Source of the DNA: Sycon ciliatum
Lineage: Eukaryota > Porifera > Calcarea > Leucosolenida > Sycettidae
Direction: 5' to 3'
Length of the DNA: 64,000 nt
Assembly (NCBI RefSeq): GCF_964019385.1
Contig: NC_088654.1
Location: 3,734,110 to 3,798,109 of the forward strand
In this document: positions 1-14,343 of the stretch, in pieces
How positions within the stretch are numbered: the first letter of the stretch is position 1
How the letters are laid out: every line of letters begins with the position of its first letter
Translations under genes and position numbers: made by a program
The notes under the pieces: generated by a model
The model's database searches: none
What the model saw: the letters and a program-made list of their open reading frames with translations, nothing else
Told to the model about the DNA's origin: nothing

Positions 1-2139
<2,139 letters not shown>

Positions 2140-3100
2140 TTAGTACTCAAGTATCAGGCCAGTGTTACTGCACGCTCCTTATCAGATCCACTTACATTAC
2201 AAGGCCTTTTTGTGCCGGACGACACGCCATCATTGAACATGATTGTCCCGGTATAATACGCGTGTGTATTTTGTTGTTGTTGCATATTACGTTGAGCAGT
2301 GGGTTAGGGCGAACGAACGGCGAGCCCTTCATGCGAGCTGCGCCCCGGCCCTGAACCTGTGCGGCATATTAGCCTGATTGTACTGTTCACATTATTCACA
2401 TAAACTTTTGTCAGGGAACTATTCTGCTTCTGCTGCTGCGAGATTGACATCAATCCATTTGCTTTGTGCCACATGTCGCACTGTCTGATCCTTCAGTATG
2501 TGAGTAATATATACATGTAATTACCGGAAAACGACAGCTCCTAACAGTTGAACATCATAGTTGTACATTTGGAATTACAAATGTTATTATTTACATTAGT
2601 CTGTATTTACAGCCATTTATCTCCTTTCTTCCTGTTGTATAATCACTGTCTGGCGTGTATTTACCGCCATATTGCCAGGTTCTAGGTGCGTGTTAACCAC
2701 CATATTTATGAATAAAATACTCAGTTGAACAGTTTAGAACAGAAACTCACAAATTCATCTTTCAAGTACATGTAAGTGCGTGAGCAGGACATTGAAGGGT
2801 CATATCCGGCTCAGTATTTCATGGTCGAATAAGCGCCCGTATCTGGGCGCTTTTACGCTTTAGGAGCTGCATCTGCGCCTTAGATCTTTGCAGAGTGGTG
2901 GCGTTCCTACAGATGCTGAAATTTCGGTCTAAATGAATCTCAAGCGAACCTTGACAAAAATGTGTTGATGGTCAGCGACTCACTGTTCCCGTTGTTCTCT
3001 GTGTACTGCGTTCTCCTCTTTCTTTCGTCTCCGAAACGTAGAGTCTTGGCCTGGAATGTAGAATGGTGGCGTCGGTCGCTAGTGACTTCATTCTCTATAG

Positions 3101-3363
3101 CATGGTTATCGGCTTCTGGCAGTGTCAGCAATGCCGTCTGGCCTTTCCCACGAGCATCGCAGCCAAGACTAACCTCACACAGCACGTAGGCCCTGTATGT
3201 TGCATCACCACACAGTCGCAGCCGTCAGCAACTACAACATCGACCACCAGCGCCACCAGCAGCAACCCCACCGCGACAGGAACTCGCACAGGAATGGAAG
3301 AGGCATCACGGAATGCCAGCGACAGGACGTATGTCTACGCACCAACCGTGGATTCAACTCGAG
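3101..3363 (+). CDS. Candidate internal or first coding exon, small Cys/His motif
   Basis: An acceptor (ttctctatag) precedes 3101 and a donor (GAG|GTGAGA) follows 3363. The frame from the ATG at 3102 is open across the interval and ends in phase 1. The translation begins with a short Cys-x2-Cys, then Phe and Leu, then His-x4-Cys, which resembles a single zinc-binding finger. A Ser/Thr/Ala-rich stretch follows, of the kind seen in low-complexity linkers. No partner exon with matching phase was found nearby, so the gene is incomplete. It could equally be a chance open frame between splice-like motifs. Function is unknown. Confidence 0.3.
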
Positions 3364-3526
3364 GTGAGAACTACTACAGCGGTTTGAAATCATAATCGGT
3401 GAGAAATCATAATCACATGCTAAGGGTAGGCCTACAGTGTACCTGATTTTATCATAAAAATTGATTGGATATATGTACATGTACTGATGCAGACCTACAA
3501 TCTAAGCTCAGAGAGTTACATGTCAG

Positions 3527-3702
3527 CACACGACGCACAGAAACCATAATTATAATTTTTTCGACTAGGCCTTTCATTCCATTACTCTTCAGGTCGAATA
3601 CAATGGTGATTAACAAGGTAGTAAGCAAGTCCTTATAACCGGTGGAATGAAAGGCCTAGTCGAAAACAATTATTTGGCTTCTGTGCTTCGTGTGCTGATT
3701 TG
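3527..3702. repeat. Palindromic interspersed repeat, copy 1
   Basis: Imperfect inverted arms: a left arm near 3527-3575 (gcacacgacgcacagaaacc) matches the reverse of a right arm ending in a CTTCTGTGCTTCGTGTGC run near 3700. The centre contains cgactaggcctttcattcc and its inverse. A second copy lies at 9222-9327. It behaves like a foldback/MITE family. Confidence 0.7.
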
Positions 3703-4205
3703 CTTTTCTCCAACCAAAAATCTACTCAGAGCTTTAAATGAAAATACATGTACATGTAGATCTTTCTGAGTCTGTTACATGTACATGTCCATGTGTACAT
3801 GTATGTAGATTTGTCCATGTGTACATGTACATGTAGGTCGCACTACGGCGAGATTTGCTGGATGCCACTCGAGAGAGCCTTGGCCAACGGAAACGCATTG
3901 CTCGTGGTGTCAGCAAAAATTAGTCAAATCGCGAGTTTAGAGTTTTGGGACAATACGATTGGTGCATTGTAATCGCGATCAAGACGAATACGTGTTCTGA
4001 GACCATTGCTTTCTTGTATGAAGAAAATACAGGCTAGAGCGCCTTGACACAACTAACAACACACAAGACTGTATGTTATCCGCCCCAGTCACGCGCTGGT
4101 GATCGCTATCCACAATCACAACTTTGGAAACACAACGGGTAATCAGTTAGCCATCCTGAGTGAATGGTATGGAAGGGCGCAGAACAACGGGTAACCGTAT
4201 CTAGT

Positions 4206-4302
4206 TGCCAGATTGCAATTCATCTGCATGTACATGTACTAGTAGTACTAGTACTAGTACTAGTACTACTAGTACTAGTACTAGTACTACTAGTACTAGT
4301 AG
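4206..4302. repeat. (ACTAGT)-type palindromic trinucleotide array
   Basis: About 70 bases of alternating tagtac/tactag units make a nearly self-complementary tract that could fold into a hairpin. It lies just left of a MITE. Confidence 0.85.
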
Positions 4303-4310
4303 AATGCAAG

Positions 4311-4495
4311 TACAGTCAACTTCGCTTATAACGACACCCGGCGGGGCATCAGAAAAGTGTCCTTATTCGTGAAGTTTCGTTATACCCGAAGTCTCATTAT
4401 GTGTTACAGTTGGACTTTGCTCTGGGCATGAAAATTCTGTCGTTATTCGCGAATTGTCGCTATATCCGCAGTCGCTATTCGCGAAGTTGACTGTA
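4311..4495. mobile_element. MITE family A, copy 1 (TA-flanked)
   Basis: A 185-bp element that starts tacagtcaacttcgcttata and ends with the inverse (gcgaagttgactgta). The termini are near-perfect inverted repeats beginning at a TA, as in Tc1/mariner/pogo-derived MITEs. A second copy at 55312-55486 is very similar along its whole length. There is no coding capacity. Confidence 0.9.
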
Positions 4496-4916
4496 AAGCA
4501 AAGTTTGCACATCCGCTTCACCATGGTCACCACCGGCTTAGAGTAACTCAACCAGCAGAGCTTTATAGACTTTCTAGAGAGGTAGTTTCGCTCGTGCCAG
4601 GCCACCAGCATGCCTGAGTATTCCAAGGTGGCCGATGCAGCGCCATAAACTGCGAGGGTGAGATGGTACATGCACATGCACATGTAAGTGTAAGTCTCAC
4701 GTTCAATGTCACGTTCAATGTGACGTTCAATGTCACTACAGGGAGTGAGGCCGGGGGTAAGTTGGGTAACATTACTGTTATCATTCGTTTCACAAAAACA
4801 GAGAGGTTCCAAGCTGATATCAGTCGTTTTATGTACATGTACATGCAATTTTGTTGATGCTTCCCAAATGTGATATTTTGCCCGTAAAAGGTAAAGAGGC
4901 TCAAGCTGTTTAGCAA

Positions 4917-4957
4917 AAAAAAGAAAAGTTGGGTAACGTTACCCAACTTTTCTTTTT
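4917..4957. repeat. Perfect hairpin palindrome
   Basis: A run of A and G followed by gttgggtaac is mirrored exactly by gttacccaac and a pyrimidine run, giving a roughly 20-bp stem with essentially no loop. Its role is unknown. It may be a short foldback remnant. Confidence 0.85.
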
Positions 4958-6697
4958 TCATAACGAACATGTACATGTAGATCTACATGAATGTGGACAT
5001 TTTTTATTGCAAACTGTGTTTACTTGGTATGACTGTGATGTTCAGCCGGTTCTACTGACAATACCCAGTTCGCGTTCGTACGTGCACGTGACGGTCAGGA
5101 CGTGTTCACATGGCGACTAACTTCACCACCGGCAAGCATTGCTATTCGCAGTCGCCTGCTCAGAATGCGGGTAAGATCTGAATAATTAGAATTCGTTTCC
5201 GTCTTCTTTTTTTGTGCCCTGTACATCTATCTATTTTCCTCTTTCTTTTTCTCATATTATCAATATCTTCATCATTTTGCGAGAACTGTAGCAATACGCC
5301 CAGTGAGAAGGAAACTTTTGCCTGTGCCTATAGTGAAGTAGAAAGCAGCTAAACAAAAAAACAAGGCAACATCTACATAATTTTTGGATTTAGCGTACAT
5401 GTACATGTGCAGCAGAGGGCAACGAAATCAGCCCCCCACCCCCCCCCACCGTCGCGTTGAAATGACAAAATCTAACAAGCGCTCAATATGCACATGTACA
5501 TGTACATGATTGTACAATGTACGTGTACGTGTAGGCTTGGCGGATAATTCTGGAACAATTGACAGATTGTGCTCCTAAATGTTAAACGTGAGAACAGCGT
5601 GAAGAGCTATTGTATGCGCTCATTAGTGGAAGAACACACCGCACAGGCGATGCAAATCTTACGCGGAATGACCCTACAACTGATTGCAATAAAGCGAGAA
5701 TAATTATGCCACTAGAAGTCATGTACATGTATGTTGTTCGTAGTGATATAAAATTAATTAAGATAGTGCAATGTCCCTCGTGTGCAGGCGAGGCGATACT
5801 CACAGCCGAGATTCGCCGACGCGACAGGCTCGGTTGCGGTTCATGGAGTAAAATGTCAAGTGGTGCTGCCAACTGAATATCATGCTCTCATCGCCCACAC
5901 GCACAGGCCATCGTTAGAATATTATTAATTATTATTCCCAGCGCAGCATTGAAACTACTTGGAAAGCTTTCGGGGTCCAGCATTTTTGAAGTCGCACACT
6001 TGCGCTGAAAAGGACAGTAGAATGTGGCCGGTGCATATGCCTGCAATGTGTGATGCTGGTACAGATGGCAGGAAGTGGCTCGACACGAGTAGATTGAAAG
6101 TCTACTCTCTTTCCTACTTTCATTAAAGCCACCCTCTCCAGACCCCCATTGAAATCTGTTCCCCTCACCAAGCGTGATTGGTGTGCATATTGGTCCCCTA
6201 CTCCTTCTCGCTGATTGTCTTTCTCAATACAATTGTATAAAAAAAATAAAAAATAAATTCGACGGGGTTCGCGCACCGGGCAGGTCAAGAACAAGGAGTC
6301 GTACAACTCCCTGGTCAAGAACCACCTTTCCGCTTCCGTGGGACGCCACCACCCCATGATCAGGCGTCAGATGCGGCTCCTAAACGGTGGTAACCATGGT
6401 AACGCGGACGTGCGATCTTTACTTGTTTTTTTCTCTTTCTCTTGTCACAGTAGTGTCGGTGTTCGTGGGGATGGCGATGTGCACATACATATACATGTAC
6501 ATTTTTTTAAAGTCTCAAAACGGGTTTATTCAAACAATACGACATGGAAAGAAGGAAGAACACCAAAGATACAAGGGATGAAACTAGGCAATGAAATCTA
6601 AATGCTGAAAATTTGAAATAGTCTAATCCAAAGAAACTTTAGGCCGATGTATCAAGGTATACATGTACATCTATATCTTACAATACTACCCTGATGT
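4958..6697. other. No gene recognised
   Basis: Short open frames exist on both strands but none shows a recognisable domain or consistent splice borders. Contains several TACATG palindromes (near 5398, 5495, 5720, 6492). Confidence 0.45.
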
Positions 6698-7015
6698 ATG
6701 GTGTGTGTTCCGCAGCCGTACGACCCGGATCGACACGGAAGCAAGTTTCGAATTTACAGCACTGGCGACATCATGCAAACATCGCCACTGCTCAACTTCC
6801 CGCAGACCGACCAAGAGTACTATATCGAGACGGATCGCCAGCGGAAGTTCCTCTGCATTGACGGACTCTCCAGGAGCAACGTTGACACGGACCGATGCCA
6901 CGGTCACCATCTCGTCACTCTGAGGCGATTTGAACCCTGTGACGTCATACCGCGTAATTGCGTCTTCCGATTTGGCGAGCTAGCCACATTAGCACTAACA
7001 GTACAGTCTGCTTAC
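6698..7015 (+). CDS. Possible exon or short ORF, unrecognised protein
   Basis: A GC-richer stretch holds an open frame of 106 codons from an ATG at 6698 to a stop near 7016. A possible acceptor (gttccgcag) sits just before 6716. The translation is rich in charged residues and Arg/Asp/His, with no repeat or transposon signature. Two other frames are also open here, which weakens the case. The phase does not match the candidate exon at 3101-3363. I do not recognise the family. Confidence 0.25.
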
Positions 7016-7019
7016 TAGG

Positions 7020-8503
7020 CACTTGCGTACATACATGTATAATGTGCACATAGTTCACATTTTACTACTAGTACTTGGAACATCTGACATCAATTTCGAG
7101 ATGTGACTGGTGATTGCAGCATCAAAGCTTCACTGATGTTGTGTCTACTCAATTCTCAATTCTGTGCCAAGTATCACTCGTGGTCTCGTCCATTTAGTAT
7201 GATTAACATGACATGCACAATGATTAGTCTCAGGTTTTACATGTAGTATCTGTCGTCTGATGATTGCATTGGTACAAATTCGATTGCATATGAATACAGT
7301 CACAGGAGCATATTGTGGGAAATAATGGCAAAGTGCTCGATGCACAAAGTCCAGAGGATATCAGAGGAGAAAGAGTAAGAGGCCCAGAGTTGGGATTCGA
7401 CGTGACTCACAGTGTCATACTGTACTTCTGTGTATACTGAGATGGACGGTAGTCTGTCTAGACGTACAGTGTAGTTTAGTGAGGATTGAATGGCAAGCTG
7501 CATATGGTCCGTTCATAATGGGACTCAGACCATGCACTGTCCTAGCCTGATGAAGAAGATTGTTGTACAGTAAATAAAGTCACGAGCCAAGTGCCACTTA
7601 AACGACTGGAATTAGAAGACTCAACATGCATACAAGTGTAGTAGATGTTGTAGTGTGTAGTTATAGAGCACACACCAAAACAAAGTGCGTGACTGTCAAA
7701 GTACGCGTTTGCTCATCGGAACTCCTCTTCGTACTGCACTCAATCCTATACAAAAGGAAGTGTAAATGTACATGCCGTGGACATTTCTATGTGGCGTGCT
7801 CTCTTGTTGGAATGCAATGGGGTTCGGTCCAATTCCCAGTGACTGCACACCTCGTCTTCAAAGACATTCCTCAGGGTAACACACCATCATCTGGGAAAGG
7901 TTGTTCCTGCCGTGCTGCTACCCACGGTCAACTGGGAACTTTTGGCCAGGCACAAGGAGTACATGGATGTGACCAAGAGTACATAACCACTCTTGATGCG
8001 ACTGATGGGGGTTTTCGCCACTTGTGCCAGTGGTTGTGAGGCTTATTCCCCTCCCCCCCCCCCTAAAAACGCTGTATCTCGCTAGGGTTTACAGGGTGTC
8101 AGGGGTCGTCGTGAGTTCCCTTCGGGAACGGACACGATACAGTACCCTTACACACCATCACCTACAGTAATCTCTCCTCTCCCAACCCACCATGTTCACA
8201 GGCATGATTGCCTTCTCACCGTCCCATAGGTCCGATTCTCACAGAAAGATGAAATACACATCAGATTCTACATATGCATGTACATGACTTGTATATCCTG
8301 TCATTGTCTACGCTATTATTTTACTACGTACATGTACATGTACATGTACTAGGCAAACGTGATGCATACGGTAGTCTCGCTTTCAAGTCCTGCATACATG
8401 TACATGTACATGTGCATTGGGACCATGGTGTGACGGCCATGGATGGAGGTTCCTCCTCGGATCCGTAACAACAGTCTGCACAACGGTGTGGGCTGAACAA
8501 TGA
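7020..8503. other. No gene recognised
   Basis: Contains open frames (for example 7626-8039) without recognisable domains, a C-run at 8048-8061, and TACATG palindromes near 8277, 8330 and 8398. Nothing further is supported. Confidence 0.4.
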
Positions 8504-8658
8504 GGTTAGGTTCGCTACGTTCAGCTTACGAGGACTCACTGCGCCATGGAAGAGGCACTCGCTCCAGCGAGACCTGAAGCGGTATCGAGTTGATGTTTGT
8601 GCAGTCCAAGAAACAAAAATTGTGAAGCAATTTGTACATCAAGGGAATTTGGTATCAC
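8504..8658 (+). pseudogene. Fragment of a LINE APE endonuclease N-terminus
   Basis: Reading from gaggttaggttc at about 8501, the translation runs about 45 codons with a central Tyr-x-Val-Asp-Val-Cys-Ala-Val-Gln-Glu-Thr-Lys. This is the conserved first block of apurinic-like endonucleases in non-LTR retrotransposons, where the Gln-Glu-Thr-Lys contains the metal-binding Glu. A stop follows within 60 codons and no downstream RT is present, so this is a short dead fragment. Confidence 0.6.
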
Positions 8659-8945
8659 CCCACATCCGTCATTGTTGAATATTCGATAATAGCGTGGATT
8701 TCCCAAACAATATATTTTTAAAGTTTTTAGGAAATTAGAGGCCACATGCCACGTACTGCTCTTTTCTCTCCCGAACTCAACACTTGCAAGCCAGATAAGC
8801 CAGAGCCAGATAAGCATACAATTAAAATGAAACAATTCCAATTGGAAACAATTCGAATAGTTTCATTTTAATTGTTTATACATGGTTATGAGTGCACAAT
8901 TGACATTTTTCATTGCTATTTTACGACTGTTGTCTCCTCGTCGGT

Positions 8946-9137
8946 TACCGTATAATCGGTATTTGTCAGAGTATAGTGCGCACCTTTGTGTAACGCGCAC
9001 CCCCAATCTTCATTGTGGGTGCGCGCTTCAATCTGCATTGAAGTAAAAGCATTTCATGTTCGGAGTATAGTGCGCACCTGCGATTTAGGGCCTAAAATAG
9101 CACATCTAGAGTGCGCAATACTCCGGAAAATACAGTA
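8946..9137. mobile_element. MITE family C, copy 1
   Basis: A 192-bp element with ends taccgtat... and ...ccggaaaatacagta around inner inverted blocks agtatagtgcgcac and gtgcgcaatact. A near-identical internal arrangement occurs at 43033-43218. Terminal TA and absence of coding capacity suggest a Tc/mariner-type MITE. Confidence 0.85.
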
Positions 9138-9221
9138 TTCAATATATTTTTATTTCTGTTATCCTCTCTCATACAGTTGTACATAGGCGGCTTGCCGCGG
9201 ATATGTCAATACTACTACTAC

Positions 9222-9327
9222 TATCAGAACACGAAGCACAGAAGCCATAATGTTTTCGACCTGAAGAGTAATGGAATGAAAGGCCTAGTCGAAAAATTAC
9301 ATGGCTTCTGTGCTTCGTGTGCTGATT
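9222..9327. repeat. Palindromic interspersed repeat, copy 2
   Basis: Left arm cacgaagcacagaagccat is the exact reverse complement of the right arm atggcttctgtgcttcgtg. It shares the central cgaaaggcctagtc-type block with 3527-3702, and the sequence right of both copies (gctgatttgctttyctcc) is also shared. Confidence 0.8.
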
Positions 9328-9464
9328 TGCTTTCCTCCAACCAAAACTCTATGTCATGTAGATGTACTACTGAAGTATACAGTCATGTAGATGTACTACT
9401 GAAGTATACATGTACATGTACATCTACGATCCAAGATTCACGTCATACATTATTATTCCGCCTT

Positions 9465-9815
9465 CAAGTCATGCATATCCTTCCGCCTTCAAGTCATGCA
9501 TATATTGCCACCTTCACGTCATGCACACATAATCATTGTTGCCTTCAAGTCATGCATACATTGCCACCTTCAAGTCATGCATACATTGCCACCTTCAAGT
9601 CATGCGTACATTGCCCGCCTTCAAGTCATGCGTACATTGCCACCTTCAAATGATTCATAATATATTTTGCCCGCCTTCAAGTCATGCATACATTGTCACC
9701 TTCAAATCATGCATGCATTGCCCGCCTTCAAGGCATGCATACATTGTACATTTTCATGCCTTCAAATCATGCATACATTGGCACCTTCAAACCATGCATA
9801 TCCTACTGCTTTGAC
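9465..9815. repeat. Minisatellite, about 23-26 bp unit
   Basis: About 14 variable copies of a unit built on ccttcaagtcatgcatacat followed by tgccac or tgcccg. Unit length and sequence vary. Open frames in it repeat a short peptide and are not genes. Confidence 0.9.
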
Positions 9816-9829
9816 CGGAGAGGCAGATA

Positions 9830-10790
9830 ATTCAGATTTTCAGCGTGCACAGTATCCGAATATATTACCATGCAAAGCTATCTGCTATGGCCTCAACCAG
9901 GGCGACGTAGAACACCATTTGCAGTTCCCCCTTAGCCTCCATGCTCCCTAGTAACTGTCGATATCGGAATCATTGTTCTGCTAACTGGTACATGTATAGG
10001 CAGACACACAGCAACTTCGTCTCCACACCGTCTACAGTCTGAACAAGCATTCTACTAGATGGTTCATGCATAGACAGAGCAAAGTGGTCTGGATAGTCCA
10101 TTCCAGATCCTGTCAGCTGGTATAGGCGGCCACAAAACAGCGTAGTGCGGGCATAGAAAAAGCATCGTGGTCTCTGCAGCGTGACCTAGCATAGTATTAG
10201 ATGGTTCAAGCATAGGCAAAGCAAGCCTAGAATCAACATCAATGGAGAATGTTGACGACAAAGAGTGGCAGCTCAATGGGAACAAGAAATTGGATGAACT
10301 CAAGCGTCATTTACAAGTGGTGGTGGTGGTGGGGGGGGGGGGGGGGTTGGTAAAGAGAGCAATGCAGCATGAGAAAGAGAAAGAGAGAGAGAGAGGGAGA
10401 GGGGGTGGGGAGAAAGGGATGGAAATGGAGACAGCGAAACAGGCAGAAAAGACATAATGTGTTTACTAAACGGGTTTCAAGGTTTTGCCACTAGAACACA
10501 TGCATTTTAATGAAAATGTCCTGTAAGTACTGTAAGTGTTTCTGATATACAGTGTGCATGTATGTTCGGTTAGAGAACATGCAACTACGTGACGTGGTAT
10601 GTTGAACGGCCACACTTGTAGAGTACACGAAAAGAACAGTCAGTAAGCATGTACATGATATTGCACACGTGTATGTACATGACATTGCACATTAACTTAA
10701 CCAGCCTATCAGGCGGAGGGGCGGACGAAGTGAGTGATTGAGGGGAGGGAGGGGGAGGGGGGGGGGGGGGTGTGCGTAAAGCGAATGTCA
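9830..10790. other. No gene recognised; two G-runs
   Basis: Short frames only. Contains poly-G runs near 10330-10346 and 10750-10770 and purine-rich stretches (10375-10450). Confidence 0.45.
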
Positions 10791-10794
10791 CACG

Positions 10795-11178
10795 GGATAT
10801 TGGATGTGTCGCGGCAACACGTACGTCACATGGCGCAGTGGATACCATGCAACATAGTGGATGACACATGGCATACTGGATGCCATACGGCGCTGTGGAT
10901 GCCATACGGCGTAGCGAATACCATACGGTGTAGCGAATATCATACGGCGTAGCGAATATCATGCGGCGTAGCGAATACAATATGGCGTAGCGAATATCAT
11001 ACGGCATAGTTATCCATACATGGCATGGTGCATTGCAAATTTCACACGTCATAGCGGATGCCATACAGAGTAGCAGATGCTATATGCCATAGCGGGTACC
11101 ACAAGGCATAGCGAATACATACAGTGTAGCGGATGTCACATGGCATGGTTGATACCATAGTGTATAATGGATACCGTC
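10795..11178. repeat. Degenerate 19-bp tandem repeat downstream of the NLR gene
   Basis: Roughly 20 degenerate copies of a 19-bp unit such as gcgaatatcatacggcgta, clearest at 10915-11000. The array lies immediately beyond the NLR stop codon, so it may form part of that gene's 3' untranslated region. Confidence 0.85.
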
Positions 11179-11212
11179 TTTTAGCCATACGGGTGAATGA
11201 CAGCTTCTCCCA

Positions 11213-13689
11213 CTAGTCATCGTCATCATCACTGTCCTCATCTGGGTTGTACACACCCTCACTGTCATGCTTAGGTTCGGGATAGTCTATGCACTTCTCG
11301 AACTGCACAGCCAGACCTGGCTTGTTTAGTGACACCAGTTCTTGATGCAGACGAGGATCGAGTAGCTGCATTTCTGGCATAACGAGCCGGTTCAGGGAAG
11401 TGCAGGACTCAACGGACCTAGCGAACGGCTCTGCTATAGCTTTGGCATCCTGGAAGTCATTTCCCGTGACATGCAGTTCGGAGAGAGCCTTGCAACTCCG
11501 GAGAAGTGAAGCTAGTACAGGTAGCGAGGATGTAGATAGGTTGCAGTCATCTAGATACAGGTGTTGTAGCTTACTGCAATTGCGGAGAGGGTTGCTGATG
11601 ACTTTAAGGCACCCATCAGTCAAGTGGCTACCGCTGAGTGCAAGCATCTGTAAAGTATCACAGTGCTTGTGCAGGATGTTAGACAAGACCATGGTGCTGC
11701 TCTCGCTTATTCCAACCTTTGCCAGAGCAAGGACTACCCGACTGGTTGTTGTGAGTAGTGGGGCAATCTGTGCCAGTCCAGCATCACCGATTCTGTAATC
11801 AACTAGCCCAATGACATACAGTAATGTGCACTCACCAAGGATCTTGGACAAGACGCTCAGGTTAATGGACTCATCCGTTGAGCCCTGACCTCCAATACTT
11901 AGCAGCTGCAATCCAGTACAGGTGTGAGTATAGTGGTGTAGCTCAACATTTCCCAGGCTGGTAAATGCATTTCCATCGGTGAAGAGTTTGCCCAGGCTAG
12001 AAGCATTGGTCTTGATGAGGGAAGCGATGTGTCCTGCATGCCGGTCCGTGAGCAGGTTGTCTTGTAAATCGATATCTGTCACATTGTTGAGCAGGGTCAG
12101 TCCGGCGCTGAGACACTGGTACACATCATCTCCAATAGCACAATCTTTTAGACTAACCCTGGTGATGCACTGGTGATAGTGGTGCATTACTGTGCTGACA
12201 GACTGACAATCCGCTGCAGTCAAGAGAACATTGTCGAAATCGAGGCCACTCTCCTGTAGGACTTGCTCTAGACTGGGAATCGACTTGCCCTGGAAGTGGT
12301 CGGTGCTGGCATGCGCTGAGAAGACCCGGCAGGCGAACACAAGGCGATATCCTCTACTTTCTGTTGTGTTGAGTTGGCTAGGAGAAGAGGAATTGGTCGC
12401 AGCGGATAGCATCGCGGTGCTGGATGAAGTACCGGGATCTGTTTGGCACTGTGGTGTAGCTGAAAAGCAACGTACAGCAAGTCCCTGCGCAAACCTGCAG
12501 ATGTAATCGTACAACATCTGTGTGTTAGCGCTCGGCGTGTGACGTAACCATAGCGACAAAAGAGTGCGAAGGAATTCCTTGCTTGTGACTTTAACCGCGG
12601 GATCCATTGCGGCCTTGACGACTTCAGAGGCTGATGAGGCCATGCCAATCTTTCCGGACAGAAGCTCCTCGGCGAGAGTCTCGGCATCTTCCAGTTGAAA
12701 AACCGAAGCTAAATGGTCGGCCCACAGCATCATGTCATCGCGTATGACGCAAAGAAAGTGCACGATACGGTGATCCTCTGCTCCGGTCATTGCCATCGGC
12801 TTGCCAAAGAGGATGCTGTGGAGGAGTGCTTCCACACATTCACTATCAAGCTCTGTGGCAAGGAAAATGCCAAAGGTACTGAGCGCGCCAGGCATTGAGC
12901 CGATATAGTTGACAAGCTGTCGAACATCAGCCGCTGTAGGCTTGCATGTGCGGGCATAGAAGTGAGCCGCGATTGCTTCTTGCATGGACAGGTGGCTAAA
13001 CCTCCACTGGTCACCGGTGTCGTGCACTGCTTTGTCACAGGCTACGAGAAAACCCAGTGAACGTGCGGCTGACGAGACTTGGAACATTGTGAAGTCGTCC
13101 TCCGTGAACACTACACGTTTGCGGATGAGCATTTGGAAAGCAAAGCAGCCGAGCTCCGCTACGACGTCCTTGATATGATCGGGAACGCTGCCCCAGTTAC
13201 CGTACTGCTGCTGGTCCTTGATAGCTTTCTGTTGCTGCTGCTGCTGCAGGACATTGAGGATGAGAGAGTTGAAGAGAGGGCCTAGCGTGTCCGGTACAGT
13301 CTTGTTGCAGCGGTACAGCTTGCACACGCCTTCCGCCAAGAACGGCGTTCGCATCATGGCTCCCAGCTGCGGGTTGGAAGAGATTTTCTCCAGGAGACCT
13401 GTGGCTTCTTCCGCTTTGAGGATGTTGTGCACGTAGCGGCCTAGGTTGTCGTCGTCAAAGCCGAGAAGTTCAACACGTCGCTGAAACGGTAGTGTGTGCA
13501 TGAGTCGCATGGCTTCAGCTGAATGCCGAGACGTCAGGATGAGACGAACTCCAGGCAGTTCAGTACCGCGGATAAGGTTGTTGATGAAATCGCTACAGTC
13601 GTCGAGGCTCACCTCGTCTAGGCCGTCTAGTACAATACACACACGTTGCGGATGGTCGCAGATGTAGTCGATCACTTCAGCCTGATCAA
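11213..13689 (-). CDS. NACHT-LRR (NLR) receptor, exon 2: Walker B to LRRs
   Basis: Second coding exon of an NLR-type intracellular receptor. These are STAND ATPases that oligomerise after ligand sensing in innate immunity. The acceptor CCTTTGCCAG precedes 13689 and the stop TAG is at 11215-11213. Joined in phase 1 to 26474-27053, the protein is about 1018 residues. Visible features: Walker B VCIVLDGLDEV (about residues 210-220), sensor-1-like LILTSRH (about 243-249), a short polyGln (about 342-347), the HD2-type FSHLSMQEAIAAHF block (about 424-437), about six ribonuclease-inhibitor-type LRRs from about 690 to 985, and an acidic Asp-rich tail. The frame is open throughout, so exon 2 looks functional. 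There is no in-frame ATG near its left end, which agrees with it being an internal exon. Confidence 0.9.
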
Positions 13690-13732
13690 CTGGCAAAGGA
13701 ATAGTAAGGGACAGCACACCACAAGAGATTGC

Positions 13733-14186
13733 GGATTTCTAAATGTAATTCCGTCCGGGAATTTGGATTTCTAAATGTAATTCCTACCGGGAATTTGGAT
13801 TTTTAAATGTTATTCTGTCCGGGAATTTGGATTTTTAAATGTTATTCCGTCCGGGAATTTGGATTTCTAAACGTAATTCCGTCCGGGAATTTGGATTTCT
13901 AAACGTAATTCCGTCCGGGAATTTGGATTTCTAAACGTAATTCCGTCCGGGAATTTGGATTTCTAAACGTAATTCCGTCCGGGAATTTGGATTTCTAAAC
14001 GTAATTCCGTCCGGGAATTTGGATTTCTAAACGTAATTCCGTCCGGGAATTTGGATTTCTAAACGTAATTCCGTCCGGGAATTTGGATTTCTAAACGTAA
14101 TTCCGTCCGGGAATTTGGATTTCTAAACGTAATTCCGTCCGGGAATTTGGATTTCTAAATGTAATTCCGTCCGGGAATTTGGATAT
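13733..14186. repeat. 32-bp minisatellite, about 14 copies
   Basis: The unit is 32 bp (it starts ggatttctaaacgtaattcc and ends gggaattt). Inner copies are nearly identical while the outer ones at 13733-13860 and 14150-14186 carry substitutions. It starts only about 45 bases upstream (in gene sense) of the NLR exon 2 acceptor, so it occupies the branch-point region. Confidence 0.97.
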
Positions 14187-14343
14187 GTATACTGTGAGTC
14201 TACAAATATTCGGCCCATATTTATTTTCACCTATTTTAGGCCAAGTCAAATTTGGCCGATAATTTATTCCGGCTTTAATTTGTTTTTGCAAGGTTCAGTG
14301 TGACAGTGAATGCAGGCAGGAGCAGTACAGGCTGAAAGATTAA

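Noticed and set aside
3101-7015. Joining the two weak plus-strand exons into one gene
   Set aside because: Phases do not match: exit is phase 1 at 3363, and entry at 6716 in phase 1 runs into a stop.
7090-7135. CTGGTGATTGCAGCATCAAAG, loosely hammerhead-like
   Set aside because: Core GAAAC absent and no stem I or III.
9111-9814. 180- and 92-codon frames with repeated Ser-His-Ala-Tyr-Ile
   Set aside because: They read through the 23-26 bp minisatellite without stops by chance of unit length.
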